A DNA stretch of 64,000 nucleotides from Chitinophaga japonensis (GTDB taxonomy: Bacteria > Bacteroidota > Bacteroidia > Chitinophagales > Chitinophagaceae). Position 1 is the stretch's first letter; the number at the start of each line of letters is the position of its first letter. The notes beneath the pieces are model-generated. The model was not told the origin of the DNA and searched no databases. It was given only the letters and a program-made list of their open reading frames with translations. Shown here in pieces: positions 26,247 to 34,716 of the stretch. Made by a program: the position numbers and the translations under genes. The DNA is taken from contig NZ_VLLG01000002.1 in assembly GCF_007830125.1 (NCBI RefSeq), positions 1,059,495-1,123,494 on the forward strand. Reading direction: 5' to 3'.

Positions 26247-27683
26247 TTAGTGTGCATGCGCTACGTCATGCGCAAACTTATCCGCGCTTTCCTGTTCGTA
26301 TTTCGTCATATCGTTCTTGAAGCTTTCGCCGGAAGTCTTCAGCACATGCTTGATCTCCGCTACGGCAATTACCGGGAAGTATTTGGCAAACAGGAAATAA
26401 CAGGTAAAGAACAGGCCAAACGTTCCCAGGTAGAAGCCCACCTCTGGCCAGGACGGACGGTAGTAAGACCAGCTTGAGGGCAGGTAATCGCGGTACAGGG
26501 AGGTACAGATGATCACAAAGCGCTCAAACCACATACCGATGTTCACGATGATGGACATGATGAAGGTCACCATGATATTCCTTCTCATTTTACGGAACCA
26601 GAACACCTGCGGGGTGATCACATTACAGGTCATCATGATCCAGTAAGACCAGCCCAGGGGGCCTGCCGCACGGTATTTATAGAAGGTATCGAACTCGTAA
26701 GGCACCGCGCCGTACCAGGCCATGAAGAGCTCGGTAAGGTACGCGCAACCTACGATAGAGCCTGTCAGCACAATCACCTTGTTCATGGCCTCCATGTGAC
26801 CGATGGTGATGTAATCTTCCAGGTGTAATATTTTACGGGTAATGATCAGCAATGTCTGCACCATGGCAAAACCGGAGAAGATGGCGCCCGCCACAAAGTA
26901 GGGAGGGAAGATGGTGGTGTGCCAGCCCGGTATTACAGAGGTAGCAAAGTCAAAGGATACGATGGTGTGTACGGAAAGTACCAGGGGAGTGGACAAACCG
27001 GCCAGTACCAGCGATAATGCTTCGTGACGCTGCCAGTGCTTGGTGGAGCCGGTCCAGCCAAAAGAAGCGATGCCATACAGCAGCTTGCGGAGCTTGGTCT
27101 TTGCCCTGTCACGCACGGTAGCAAAGTCAGGGAGCAGGCCGGAGTACCAGAACAGCAGTGATACGGTGAAATAGGTAGAGATTGCGAACACGTCCCACAG
27201 CAGCGGAGAGTTGAAGTTTACCCATACCGGGCCGCGGGTGTTAGGATAAGGGAGCACAAAGAAGGCCATCCATACACGTCCCATGTGGAAGATGGGGAAC
27301 TGGCCGGCGCACATTACCGCAAAGATGGTCATGGCCTCTGCCGCACGGTTCACACCGGTACGCCATCCCTGGCGGAACAGCAGGAGGATGGCGGAGATCA
27401 GCGTACCGGCGTGGCCGATACCTACCCACCATACGAAGTTGGTGATATCCCAACCCCAGCCTATGGTTCTGTTCAGATTCCACACACCAATCCCGAAGTA
27501 TACTTCCCAAAATACAGAGAACGCGCCGAAGGCCAATAACGACAGCGATATGAAAAAGCCCACATACCACAATTTTCCGGGCTTGGCTTCAATGGGGCCG
27601 ATGATATCTTCGGTTACCTTGTGATAATCCTTTACCCCATCAACTAAAGGTTCTCTCAGTGTGGATTCGTACTTTAAATGCAT
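26247..27683 (-). CDS. actC: Alternative complex III subunit ActC (NrfD/PsrC family)
   Basis: 478 residues, ten membrane helices. It is the quinol-oxidising integral membrane subunit of ACIII. Conserved segments: NLNRTIGWGWDITNFVWWVG, IGHAGTLISAILLLFRQGWR, SIVGCAYLTELFMAWYG and GMWFERFVIICTSL. Both ends are cytoplasmic/periplasmic extensions usual for ActC. It follows actB after 114 bases of low-complexity sequence. Confidence 0.95.
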   Translation of the reverse strand: MHLKYESTLREPLVDGVKDYHKVTEDIIGPIEAKPGKLWYVGFFISLSLLAFGAFSVFWEVYFGIGVWNLNRTIGWGWDITNFVWWVGIGHAGTLISAILLLFRQGWRTGVNRAAEAMTIFAVMCAGQFPIFHMGRVWMAFFVLPYPNTRGPVWVNFNSPLLWDVFAISTYFTVSLLFWYSGLLPDFATVRDRAKTKLRKLLYGIASFGWTGSTKHWQRHEALSLVLAGLSTPLVLSVHTIVSFDFATSVIPGWHTTIFPPYFVAGAIFSGFAMVQTLLIITRKILHLEDYITIGHMEAMNKVIVLTGSIVGCAYLTELFMAWYGAVPYEFDTFYKYRAAGPLGWSYWIMMTCNVITPQVFWFRKMRRNIMVTFIMSIIVNIGMWFERFVIICTSLYRDYLPSSWSYYRPSWPEVGFYLGTFGLFFTCYFLFAKYFPVIAVAEIKHVLKTSGESFKNDMTKYEQESADKFAHDVAHAH

Positions 27684-27797
27684 GATTCTTAAAGCTTTTA
27701 GCTGTGTAGCTGCGTAGCATTTAGCTCTCAGCCCTTATCTTTTTTATGATCGCTTTTTCTACTTACTTCAAACTTCGTAATTCTTACTTCCTGCATC
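27684..27797. repeat. Low-complexity spacer between actB and actC
   Basis: TAGCTGTGTAGCTGCGTAGC words followed by CTACTTACTTC, TTCGTAATTCTTACTTCC words. I see no reading frame or hairpin that explains it. Confidence 0.4.
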
Positions 27798-30700
27798 CTA
27801 TCCGTGATGCGCTTCTTCATGATGACCGGCTGCAGCTTTCGGAGCGGCATCCTTGTTCCTGATCTTCGCCAGGTAGTTAACAGAAGGCAGGGTATGGATC
27901 TCTTCGAGTACATAGTACAGCCTTTCTTTCTGCTCTTCGTTACGTATTCTGGCGATGCGGCTTTCCTTATCGTTCACGTTACCGAATACGATGGCGTCTG
28001 CGGCGCAGGCTTGCTGGCAGGCGGTTTTTGCCTCGCCATCTTTCACCGGGCGGCCTTCTTTCTTGGCGGCCAGCTTGGCGTCCTGCAGGCGCTGTACGCA
28101 GAAGGAGCATTTTTCCATTACACCGCGGCTGCGAACCACCACATCGGGGTTCAGCACCATGCGGGTAAGGTTGTCGTTCATATCGGATACATCGTACAGG
28201 TTGTTCTCGAAGCTGTCTGCACCATTCCAGTCCCTCCAGTTGAAGCGGCGTACTTTATACGGGCAGTTGTTGGCGCAGTAGCGGGTACCGATACAACGGT
28301 TGTACGCCATCTGGTTAATGCCTTCAGAGCTGTGCATGGTAGCTGCCACCGGGCAAACGTTCTCACAGGGCGCGTTATCGCAGTGCTGGCACAGCATGGG
28401 CTGAAACACTACTTCCGGGTTATCCACATCGCCGCTGAAGTAACGGTCAATGCGGATCCAGTGCATTTCGTGCGCCTTGATCACTTCCTCCTTCCCTACT
28501 ACGGACACGTTGTTCTCTGCCTGGCAGGCAATGGTACAGGCGCCGCAGCCAAAGCAGGTGTTCAGGTCTATGGACATGCCCCATTTGATACCCGGGTAAG
28601 GGTAGTCGGGATATAAAGTAGCGTCTGCACGAAAATCCTTACCGTATTTGGCCAGCTCCTCGCGGTCTTCGTTCACGGCTTTCGGGTGCCTGATGAACTC
28701 TTCGAGGGTGGTTTCCTTGATGATGGGACGGCCTTCGTAGCTGTTGTGGGTTTGCGTCATGCCGATGTCGTACTTTTCGCCGGTAGCTTCTACCGTTACA
28801 TCAGGCGCAAAGTAGTCAAAGGTCTGGCCGTTGTAGCTTACCAGGGGATAGGCGTTCTTACCTACCTCGCCGGCAGCCTTGCCCGCATTCTTGTTGCGGC
28901 CGTAGCCCACTGCAATGGCGATCACGTCAGGATGCATGCCCGGCACTATCAGCAGGGGCAGTGCTATTTCCTTACCGTTCGCTTTTATCTTCAATACCTT
29001 TTTACCGGCATTGATCTCGTAGTCGTCGCCCAGCTCCATACCATACTGTTGCGCCAGTTTGTTGGATACGCAGGCGTAGTTGTCCCAGGTAGCGCGGGTG
29101 ATCGGGTCGGGCATTTCCTGCAGCCAGGGGTTGTTGGCCATCTTACCGTTACCGATCGCTACTTTTTCATACAGCACCAGCTCGTGCTTGCCGCCTTTCT
29201 TTGCGCTGCTGATCTTAGCAGTAGCAGCAGCTACATCGCCGGCAAAGGCAGCGCCTGCCAGGGCGGGAGCCGTAGCGGGCTCTATCACGCCATCCTGCAG
29301 GGCTTTATCCCATGCTTCCTGGCCGCCCAGCCTGGTCATCCATTCGCCCTTCAGGTAATCCACCCAGTTGGAGGTGCTGTTGCCACCCCATACCAGCAGG
29401 GAGTCCTGGAAGGCGCGGGTTTTGAACAGGGGCGCTATGGTAGGCTGTGTAAAGCTGTAGTAGCCGGTTTTGCCTTCCGCATCGTTCCAGCTTTCGAGGA
29501 AGTGATGGTCGGGAGCGGCATATTTACAGAGCTCGGAAGTCTCGTCTTTTCTATCGTTGAAGGTAATGGTCAGCGCGGCTTTCTTCAGGCCGTCGACAAA
29601 TTTCTTACCGTCAAAGTAATCGTACACCGGGTTTACGCCGTTGATCAGCAGGGCGCCGATGCTGCCTGCATTCAGGTCGTTCACCAACTGCGCCATATCG
29701 CTGTCTATGCCCTGGCGGTAGTTGGAGGTAGTAGCCCAGTCAATGGTGGTACCGTTAGCGCCTACCAGGTTATTGATGGCGTTTACGATCAGTTGTACGT
29801 TCACGTCATTGGAGCCGGCCACTACCAGCGCTTTGCCCTGGTTGGCCTGCAGCGCTTTGGCGGCTTTCTGTATGCCTTCCGCCAGGCGTTTGTCTGCAAT
29901 GCCGCTTACCGTGCCGCCGCTGAGGGCGTTATACAGGGCCAGGGCTACAGCGCCGGTCTCAGAAGGTTTGTGCGTATATCTTTCGTCCGCATTGGCGCCG
30001 GTGAGGCTCATCATGCTTTCGAAGTGGAAATGCTTGCTCATTTCCGGCTTCTCAGCGTTGATCTTGCGGGTAGCGCCGTATTGTTTGGAGAATTCGGCAG
30101 GGCTTAACCAGGTGCCGAGAAAATCGGCGGCCAGGCTTACTACCACTTTTGCGTTCTCGAAGTGGTAGGAAGGCAGCGCCCTTTTACCGTAGGCGGCCTC
30201 ATTGGCCAGCAGCATACCGGAGTAAGACACTGCGTCGTAAGTAACATGGCGGGAGCCGGGATATTTGGACAGGAACTCGCCGATCAGCTTTTTGGTAGAG
30301 GGGCTGAGTATCGTGGAGCTAAGCACCACTACCGGGCGGCCACCCAGCCCGTTGAGGGCGGCGCTCACCTGTTTGTCCAGCTCTGCCCAGGTGGTTTCCG
30401 TACCGTTAATGGTAGGATAACGCAGGCGGGCGGTATCGTAAAGGCTCAGTACAGCGCCCTGCACCCTGGCGGTAGTAGAGCCACCGGTTACGGAGCTGAG
30501 CGTGTTACCTTCTATTTTTATAGGACGGCCTTCGCGGGTTTTTACCACTACAGGCACATATTCACCGTCTATTGCATAGGTAGAAGCATAATAGTTCGGT
30601 ACGCCGGGTGTGATCTCCTCCGGCTTGTTAACATAAGGGATGGCCTTTTTAACCGGTATCTCACAGCTAGCGGCAATGGTAGCGGCAGCGGTGGTGAAAC

Positions 30701-30860
30701 CCAGGTACTTCAGGAAATCCCGGCGAGGCGTAGTAGCGTTCAACAGGCTTTCTCCTTCTGCAAACGGCAGGTCTTCCTGGAATTCATTTTTCACAATCTC
30801 CTGATGCCCTTTGGTATCGTTCAACTCCTCCAAGCCTTTCCAATACTTTTTCTGCTCCAT
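27798..30860 (-). CDS. actB: Alternative complex III subunit ActB (iron-sulfur, Mo-free oxidoreductase)
   Basis: 1020 residues. A variant Tat signal is internal to a longer N-terminus: PRRDFLKYLGF at about 45-55, then a possible lipid-accepting Cys 66. Residues 70-740 resemble molybdopterin oxidoreductases but are expected to lack the cofactor. The C-terminal part has four Fe-S motifs: CFGCGACTIACQAENN, CQHCDNAPCENVCP, YCANNCPYKVRRFNW, and CSFC with CQQACAADA. It passes electrons from ActC-bound quinol towards the ActA hemes on the periplasmic face. Confidence 0.95.
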   Translation of the reverse strand: MEQKKYWKGLEELNDTKGHQEIVKNEFQEDLPFAEGESLLNATTPRRDFLKYLGFTTAAATIAASCEIPVKKAIPYVNKPEEITPGVPNYYASTYAIDGEYVPVVVKTREGRPIKIEGNTLSSVTGGSTTARVQGAVLSLYDTARLRYPTINGTETTWAELDKQVSAALNGLGGRPVVVLSSTILSPSTKKLIGEFLSKYPGSRHVTYDAVSYSGMLLANEAAYGKRALPSYHFENAKVVVSLAADFLGTWLSPAEFSKQYGATRKINAEKPEMSKHFHFESMMSLTGANADERYTHKPSETGAVALALYNALSGGTVSGIADKRLAEGIQKAAKALQANQGKALVVAGSNDVNVQLIVNAINNLVGANGTTIDWATTSNYRQGIDSDMAQLVNDLNAGSIGALLINGVNPVYDYFDGKKFVDGLKKAALTITFNDRKDETSELCKYAAPDHHFLESWNDAEGKTGYYSFTQPTIAPLFKTRAFQDSLLVWGGNSTSNWVDYLKGEWMTRLGGQEAWDKALQDGVIEPATAPALAGAAFAGDVAAATAKISSAKKGGKHELVLYEKVAIGNGKMANNPWLQEMPDPITRATWDNYACVSNKLAQQYGMELGDDYEINAGKKVLKIKANGKEIALPLLIVPGMHPDVIAIAVGYGRNKNAGKAAGEVGKNAYPLVSYNGQTFDYFAPDVTVEATGEKYDIGMTQTHNSYEGRPIIKETTLEEFIRHPKAVNEDREELAKYGKDFRADATLYPDYPYPGIKWGMSIDLNTCFGCGACTIACQAENNVSVVGKEEVIKAHEMHWIRIDRYFSGDVDNPEVVFQPMLCQHCDNAPCENVCPVAATMHSSEGINQMAYNRCIGTRYCANNCPYKVRRFNWRDWNGADSFENNLYDVSDMNDNLTRMVLNPDVVVRSRGVMEKCSFCVQRLQDAKLAAKKEGRPVKDGEAKTACQQACAADAIVFGNVNDKESRIARIRNEEQKERLYYVLEEIHTLPSVNYLAKIRNKDAAPKAAAGHHEEAHHG

Positions 30861-30875
30861 GATTTTAATTTGATA

Positions 30876-30972
30876 TGGGATGTATGAAGTAGGATGTAGG
30901 ACGGTAGCGCGAATTTTAAGTGGTACTTCCTATTTCGTACTTCTTACTTCTTATTTCTTTTTTCTTGTTTCT
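30876..30972. repeat. Imperfect inverted word tract between actA and actB
   Basis: Left words GTATGAAGTAGGATGTA and right words TACTTCCTATTTCGTAC are complementary at about 13 of 17 positions around a 20-base centre, then CTTCTTACTTCTTATTTC continues. A weaker relative of the long inverted repeats elsewhere. Confidence 0.4.
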
Positions 30973-30978
30973 TATTGA

Positions 30979-32256
30979 TCAATAGTGACATTTCTGGCAT
31001 TCTGTGCCGCCCACCATTTCAACGGTAACGCTGTCGATCTTGCCGTCTTTAACTTCCTGGTGGAACTTCTCAAAAATGCTGTAATACTTGTTCTCGGCGA
31101 ACTGCACTTTGGTAGTACGGTGACAGTTGATACACCAGCCCATGGACAGCTCGGCAAACTGGTGCACTTCGTCCATATCCTGTATAGGTCCGTGGCAGGT
31201 CTGGCATTGTTGTTTGCCGGCCACTACGTGTTGAGAGTGATTGAAGTATACATGGTCGGGCAGGGTGTGGATCCGGGTCCATTCTATAGGTCTGCCGGGT
31301 TTGGTGTATTGTTGCTGCTGCGGGTCCCAGCCTACGTAGTCGTACAGTTTCTGTATTTCCGCGGTGCCATTGATCTTCTTGCCTTCTGCGGTGAACAGGT
31401 CCGGGCCGGTGTACTCGCTGATGGCCTTGTGACAGTTCATACAGATATTCTCGGAAGGGATCATGGCGTGCTTACTCTTTTCAGCGCCGGCGTGGCAGTA
31501 AAGGCAGTTGATCTGGTTCATGCCTACGTGCACCTTGTGAGAGTAGTGAATGGGCTGCTCCGGCATGTAGCCTTTCTGGCGGCCCAGGCCGATAGCGCCG
31601 TTAATAGTGAAGTAACCGCCTACAATGAACAACACCACAATGCCCAGTGCGATGTAGGCTTTATTGCGGTAGAAAGGTACAGGTTCCGGGGTAGCTACGC
31701 CTTCTTTATCAGCAGCCAGCTTATTCAGGTTGCTGTTGATCTGCATCAGTATCAGCGCTACGATGGCCAGTACCAGGGTAATAATGCCGAACAGCAGGCT
31801 GTTGTCGCCTGAGTCCTGGGCTGCACCACCGGCAGCAGCACCGGTACCTGCCTGCGCGCCGCCCTGCTCCTTAGTGCTTTCCTGTGCTATATAGGCCAGG
31901 ATATTATCAATATCTTCATCGGTAAAAGAAGGGAAGGCAGGCATGGCCTGCTTGTTGTACTCGTTGTACAGGTTTGTTGCGTACTCATTCCCGGTAGCCA
32001 GTACCGCAGCAGAGTTACGGATCCACTGGTGCAACAGCTCACCGCTGGGCCACCGCTCCTGTACCCCTTTCAGCGCAGGACCTGTCACTCTTTTATGTAC
32101 ATTATGACAGGATGCACAATTCTGCTGGAATAGTGTTTTACCCGCGCTTGGATCTGCTGCTTTAACTGTTGTTGAAACCGAGAGTACAAGACCCGCGCAT
32201 AGGATAAGAACACTCACAAAATGCTTACGCAAACGAATGGAAACACGACGATACAC
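30979..32256 (-). CDS. actA: Alternative complex III subunit ActA, multiheme cytochrome c
   Basis: 425 residues with signal peptide (about 1-33). Six Cys-x2-Cys-His sites: CASCH 47-51, CLYCH 251-255, CMNCH 272-276, CQTCH 351-355, CINCH 375-379 and CQKCH 420-424. The first lies in a class I cytochrome c domain (Met ligand candidate in KQAMPAFPSFTDEDIDNIL). A linker and two membrane segments (about 155-172, 201-221) separate it from the five-heme part that defines ActA. It is the first gene of the whole minus-strand respiratory run. Confidence 0.94.
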   Translation of the reverse strand: MYRRVSIRLRKHFVSVLILCAGLVLSVSTTVKAADPSAGKTLFQQNCASCHNVHKRVTGPALKGVQERWPSGELLHQWIRNSAAVLATGNEYATNLYNEYNKQAMPAFPSFTDEDIDNILAYIAQESTKEQGGAQAGTGAAAGGAAQDSGDNSLLFGIITLVLAIVALILMQINSNLNKLAADKEGVATPEPVPFYRNKAYIALGIVVLFIVGGYFTINGAIGLGRQKGYMPEQPIHYSHKVHVGMNQINCLYCHAGAEKSKHAMIPSENICMNCHKAISEYTGPDLFTAEGKKINGTAEIQKLYDYVGWDPQQQQYTKPGRPIEWTRIHTLPDHVYFNHSQHVVAGKQQCQTCHGPIQDMDEVHQFAELSMGWCINCHRTTKVQFAENKYYSIFEKFHQEVKDGKIDSVTVEMVGGTECQKCHY

Positions 32257-32301
32257 AGCCTATTAAGTTTAGATTTGACCTTAGTTTCTTAAAAGTGCCA
32301 G

Positions 32302-32309
32302 CAAAAATA
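32302..32309 (-). promoter_or_regulatory. -7 element of the act operon promoter
   Basis: Minus-strand TATTTTTG, a perfect TAnnTTTG, 45 bases before the actA ATG. A TTG at 32334-32332, 22 bases upstream, can be the -33 element and sits inside a palindrome. Confidence 0.6.
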
Positions 32310-32317
32310 AGACACAA

Positions 32318-32336
32318 TGTTGACAATTTATCAACA
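32318..32336. promoter_or_regulatory. Palindromic operator candidate at the act promoter
   Basis: TGTTGA and TCAACA around CAATTTA: 6-bp arms with a 7-base spacer, covering the -33 element of the act promoter. This position suits a repressor or a class II activator. Confidence 0.45.
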
Positions 32337-32405
32337 ATTAAAAAATTTATTAGTTGCATTGTTGAGTGTTTTATCTATACATAACAACTTTAAAGGGATT
32401 ATTTT

Positions 32406-32419
32406 ATGATAAATATCAT
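32406..32419. promoter_or_regulatory. ATGAT-N4-ATCAT palindrome
   Basis: ATGATAAATATCAT has the half-site size and 4-base spacer of CRP/FNR-type operators (TTGAT-N4-ATCAA) but differs in the outer bases. It lies in the 281-base divergent region between actA and the NlpE-like gene. Confidence 0.3.
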
Positions 32420-32537
32420 GTAATGAAAATATTTATATAAGGCTCCTGCTTCCCTATATTAATATGGTGTGTCCGCTGCATGATTTTTACCGCTAATTCA
32501 CGTAATTTTAATAAACCCGCTAAAAAAATATTCCCCC

Positions 32538-33311
32538 ATGCATTACCAAACCCTTCTTTTAGCAGTCATGCTGGGCATACTAACAGCCTGCAACAGCGGC
32601 GGTCCCCGGGAACAGGAGCAGGCAGACAGCAGCGCCGCTGCCTCCCCCGGAGCCGGCATTACAGGCCCCTCCGCCAAAGCTGCCGGCAGCTACCAGGGTG
32701 TACTGCCCTGTGCAGACTGCCCGGGCATTGATTACCAGTTAAGCCTGTATGAAGATCATCACTACCGGGAATTACGGGCATACCGCGACCGTAACCACCA
32801 CAAGGCCTTCATTGATACCGGCCGCTGGCAATTGGAGAACGACTCCATTGTGCGCCTGCTGCGGGAGCAACCGCAGCGGTTCCTGTTCCAGGATGGGAAA
32901 CTCTATCACCTGGACCAGGAAGGTCACCGCATCACCGGGATGCTGGCAGATAATTATATATTAAGGCCGGTGGAAGGCGGCGGCAATTATGCCCGGCTTC
33001 AGGAAAAGGCGGCGGCCGGGGCCGATTTCTGGGCGGTAGGCAACGAGCCGGGCTGGACACTGGAGCTGGACCGGCAAAAAACGCTCTTCTTCCTCAACCA
33101 GGAAGGGGACTCCCTCCGCGCACCTACGCCACGGCCCCGGCCCAATACAGATACCCTGCAGGTATACACCGCCAAAACGGAAAAGGCCGAATTGATCCTC
33201 ACCATCCGCCAGCGTGCCTGCATGGACGATATGAGCGGTTTTATGCGCCCCTACACCGTAGAGGTGCAGTTTAAGGATAGGACTTACACGGGTTGTGGAG
33301 AGTCCCTGTAG
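32538..33311 (+). CDS. Lipoprotein: NlpE N-terminal domain fused to a COG3650-like domain
   Basis: 257 residues. Lipobox LTAC (Cys about 18), then a Ser/Ala/Gly-rich linker. About 50-145 match NlpE (GSYQGVLPCADCPGIDYQL, with the CxxC that senses copper or redox state in E. coli NlpE). About 165-257 match the COG3650 lipoprotein domain (FWAVGNEPGWTLELD; RACMDDMSGFMRPYTVEV; ending YTGCGESL). Probably an envelope-stress or metal-related lipoprotein. Divergent from actA. Confidence 0.85.
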   Translation: MHYQTLLLAVMLGILTACNSGGPREQEQADSSAAASPGAGITGPSAKAAGSYQGVLPCADCPGIDYQLSLYEDHHYRELRAYRDRNHHKAFIDTGRWQLENDSIVRLLREQPQRFLFQDGKLYHLDQEGHRITGMLADNYILRPVEGGGNYARLQEKAAAGADFWAVGNEPGWTLELDRQKTLFFLNQEGDSLRAPTPRPRPNTDTLQVYTAKTEKAELILTIRQRACMDDMSGFMRPYTVEVQFKDRTYTGCGESL

Positions 33312-33312
33312 G

Positions 33313-33400
33313 AATTAATAATTAACAATTAATAATACTTGTAGCACCGGTGTTTCGTTGAAAGGCTGGTGTTACGATTATTAATTCTTAATTATTAATT
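33313..33400. repeat. Long inverted repeat, AATTAATAATTAA type (copy 1)
   Basis: Left arm 33313-33336 and right arm 33377-33400 are 24 bases each with one mismatch. The 40-base centre can extend the stem (GTAGCACC/GGTGTTAC) and ends in TTTC-GTT-GAAA. The whole can fold into one 88-base hairpin. It lies between the lipoprotein gene and purN, both on the plus strand. Its centre resembles that of the 51.7 kb copy. Confidence 0.75.
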
Positions 33401-33436
33401 ATTCATTTATTTTGCTCTCGCAAAATTGTATCCGCA

Positions 33437-34000
33437 TTGAAAAATATCGCCATTTTTGCTTCAGGCGCAGGCAGCAACGCTCAAAAGATAATCGATCATT
33501 TCAAGCATTCCGACATGGCCAGGGTTACATTGATCCTGTGCAATAAACCAGGGGCGGGTGTGCTGCAGATTGCAGAAAAAGAGGGCATTCAGGCCATACT
33601 GATTGAAAAGGAGCCTTTCTTCCATACCGATCATTACGTAAAGCTGCTGCAGCAGGAGCAGATAGACCTGATCGTACTGGCAGGGTTCCTGTGGAAGGTG
33701 CCGGCCAACCTGGTGCAGGCATTTGCCAACCGTATTATTAATATACATCCTGCCCTGCTGCCCAAGTATGGCGGTAAAGGCATGTACGGACATTTCGTGC
33801 ATGAGGCTGTGATCTCCGCGGGCGAAAAAGAAAGCGGCATCACCATTCACTACGTGAATGAAAAGTATGACGACGGCGCTACCATACTGCAGGAACGTTG
33901 CGTAGTGTTGCCGGAGGATACGGCGGCCAGCCTAGCGCAGAAAATACAGTTGCTGGAACATACCTGGTACCCGCTAATTGTGGAACGATTATTGTCTTAA
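33437..34000 (+). CDS. purN: Phosphoribosylglycinamide formyltransferase (TTG start)
   Basis: 187 residues from TTG 33437, which gives KNIAIFASGAGSNAQKI, the family's exact N-terminus. It transfers formyl from 10-formyl-tetrahydrofolate to GAR in purine synthesis. Catalytic Asn and His lie in NIHPALLPKYGGKGMYG, and Asp in YDDGATILQ. The KYGGKGMYG loop is the form found in Bacteroidota. Cytoplasmic. A repeat element sits 37 bases upstream, so its promoter must be within or beyond it. Confidence 0.94.
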   Translation: MKNIAIFASGAGSNAQKIIDHFKHSDMARVTLILCNKPGAGVLQIAEKEGIQAILIEKEPFFHTDHYVKLLQQEQIDLIVLAGFLWKVPANLVQAFANRIINIHPALLPKYGGKGMYGHFVHEAVISAGEKESGITIHYVNEKYDDGATILQERCVVLPEDTAASLAQKIQLLEHTWYPLIVERLLS

Positions 34001-34046
34001 CTGAAGCTGTTAACAGTTAGCTGTTAGCCGCTTTTTAACTGATGCT

Positions 34047-34712
34047 ATGCAAAGAACGCTACCAGTTTTATTATTCCTATGTTGCTGCAGCCTGCTCTCC
34101 CGGGCACAGCACAAACCTACTACCTTCAGCAACAGTACTTATATAAAAGCCAACGTAACCACCCTGATCAATGAACTGGATATTTATATTGAACAGGAGC
34201 TGACGGAAAAACTGAGCGTGGAGCTGGGCGTTACCGGCATTTATACAGATTACCCGGACTATATACTGGCTAAAAAGATAGATTTCGGGCAAAAGAAACC
34301 CGACATCAGCACGGAACAGTTCGTGGAAGGCCGGGGCCTGGGCTTCCGGGCCGGGCTGCGCTGGTACATCTTTTCCATTTACGAAGGCGCATCCCGGGCA
34401 GGCGGTACCTATTTTCAACCGGTACTGTTCTACAAAAAGATATTTTACCCCAACGAGGACGTAGAGATCAACGACGCCATGTACAAAGAATCCGCCAGCA
34501 AGAACGTATATGGGCTGCAGTTCCTGCTGGGGAGACAGTTTACCCGCGGCAAGATCGTTTTTGACCCCTACCTGGGCCTGGGTATCCGCAGCAAGGTATA
34601 CCACTACACCAATTTCAACAACAACAGCGGTACGGTACAAAAGGATGATGGCCGGCTGGTAAGCGTGCTGCCAAGCCTGCAACTGGGCATTAAGCTGGGA
34701 CTGAAAATGTAG
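34047..34712 (+). CDS. Probable outer-membrane beta-barrel protein, unknown function
   Basis: 221 residues with signal peptide (LLFLCCCSLLSRAQ). The rest alternates in beta-strand fashion with many aromatics and ends LQLGIKLGLKM, like small 8-10-stranded barrels. I do not recognise a specific family. It follows purN by 46 bases containing GTTAACAGTTAGCTGTTAGC words. It ends 4 bases from the convergent TonB receptor. Confidence 0.6.
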   Translation: MQRTLPVLLFLCCCSLLSRAQHKPTTFSNSTYIKANVTTLINELDIYIEQELTEKLSVELGVTGIYTDYPDYILAKKIDFGQKKPDISTEQFVEGRGLGFRAGLRWYIFSIYEGASRAGGTYFQPVLFYKKIFYPNEDVEINDAMYKESASKNVYGLQFLLGRQFTRGKIVFDPYLGLGIRSKVYHYTNFNNNSGTVQKDDGRLVSVLPSLQLGIKLGLKM

Positions 34713-34716
34713 CCTT

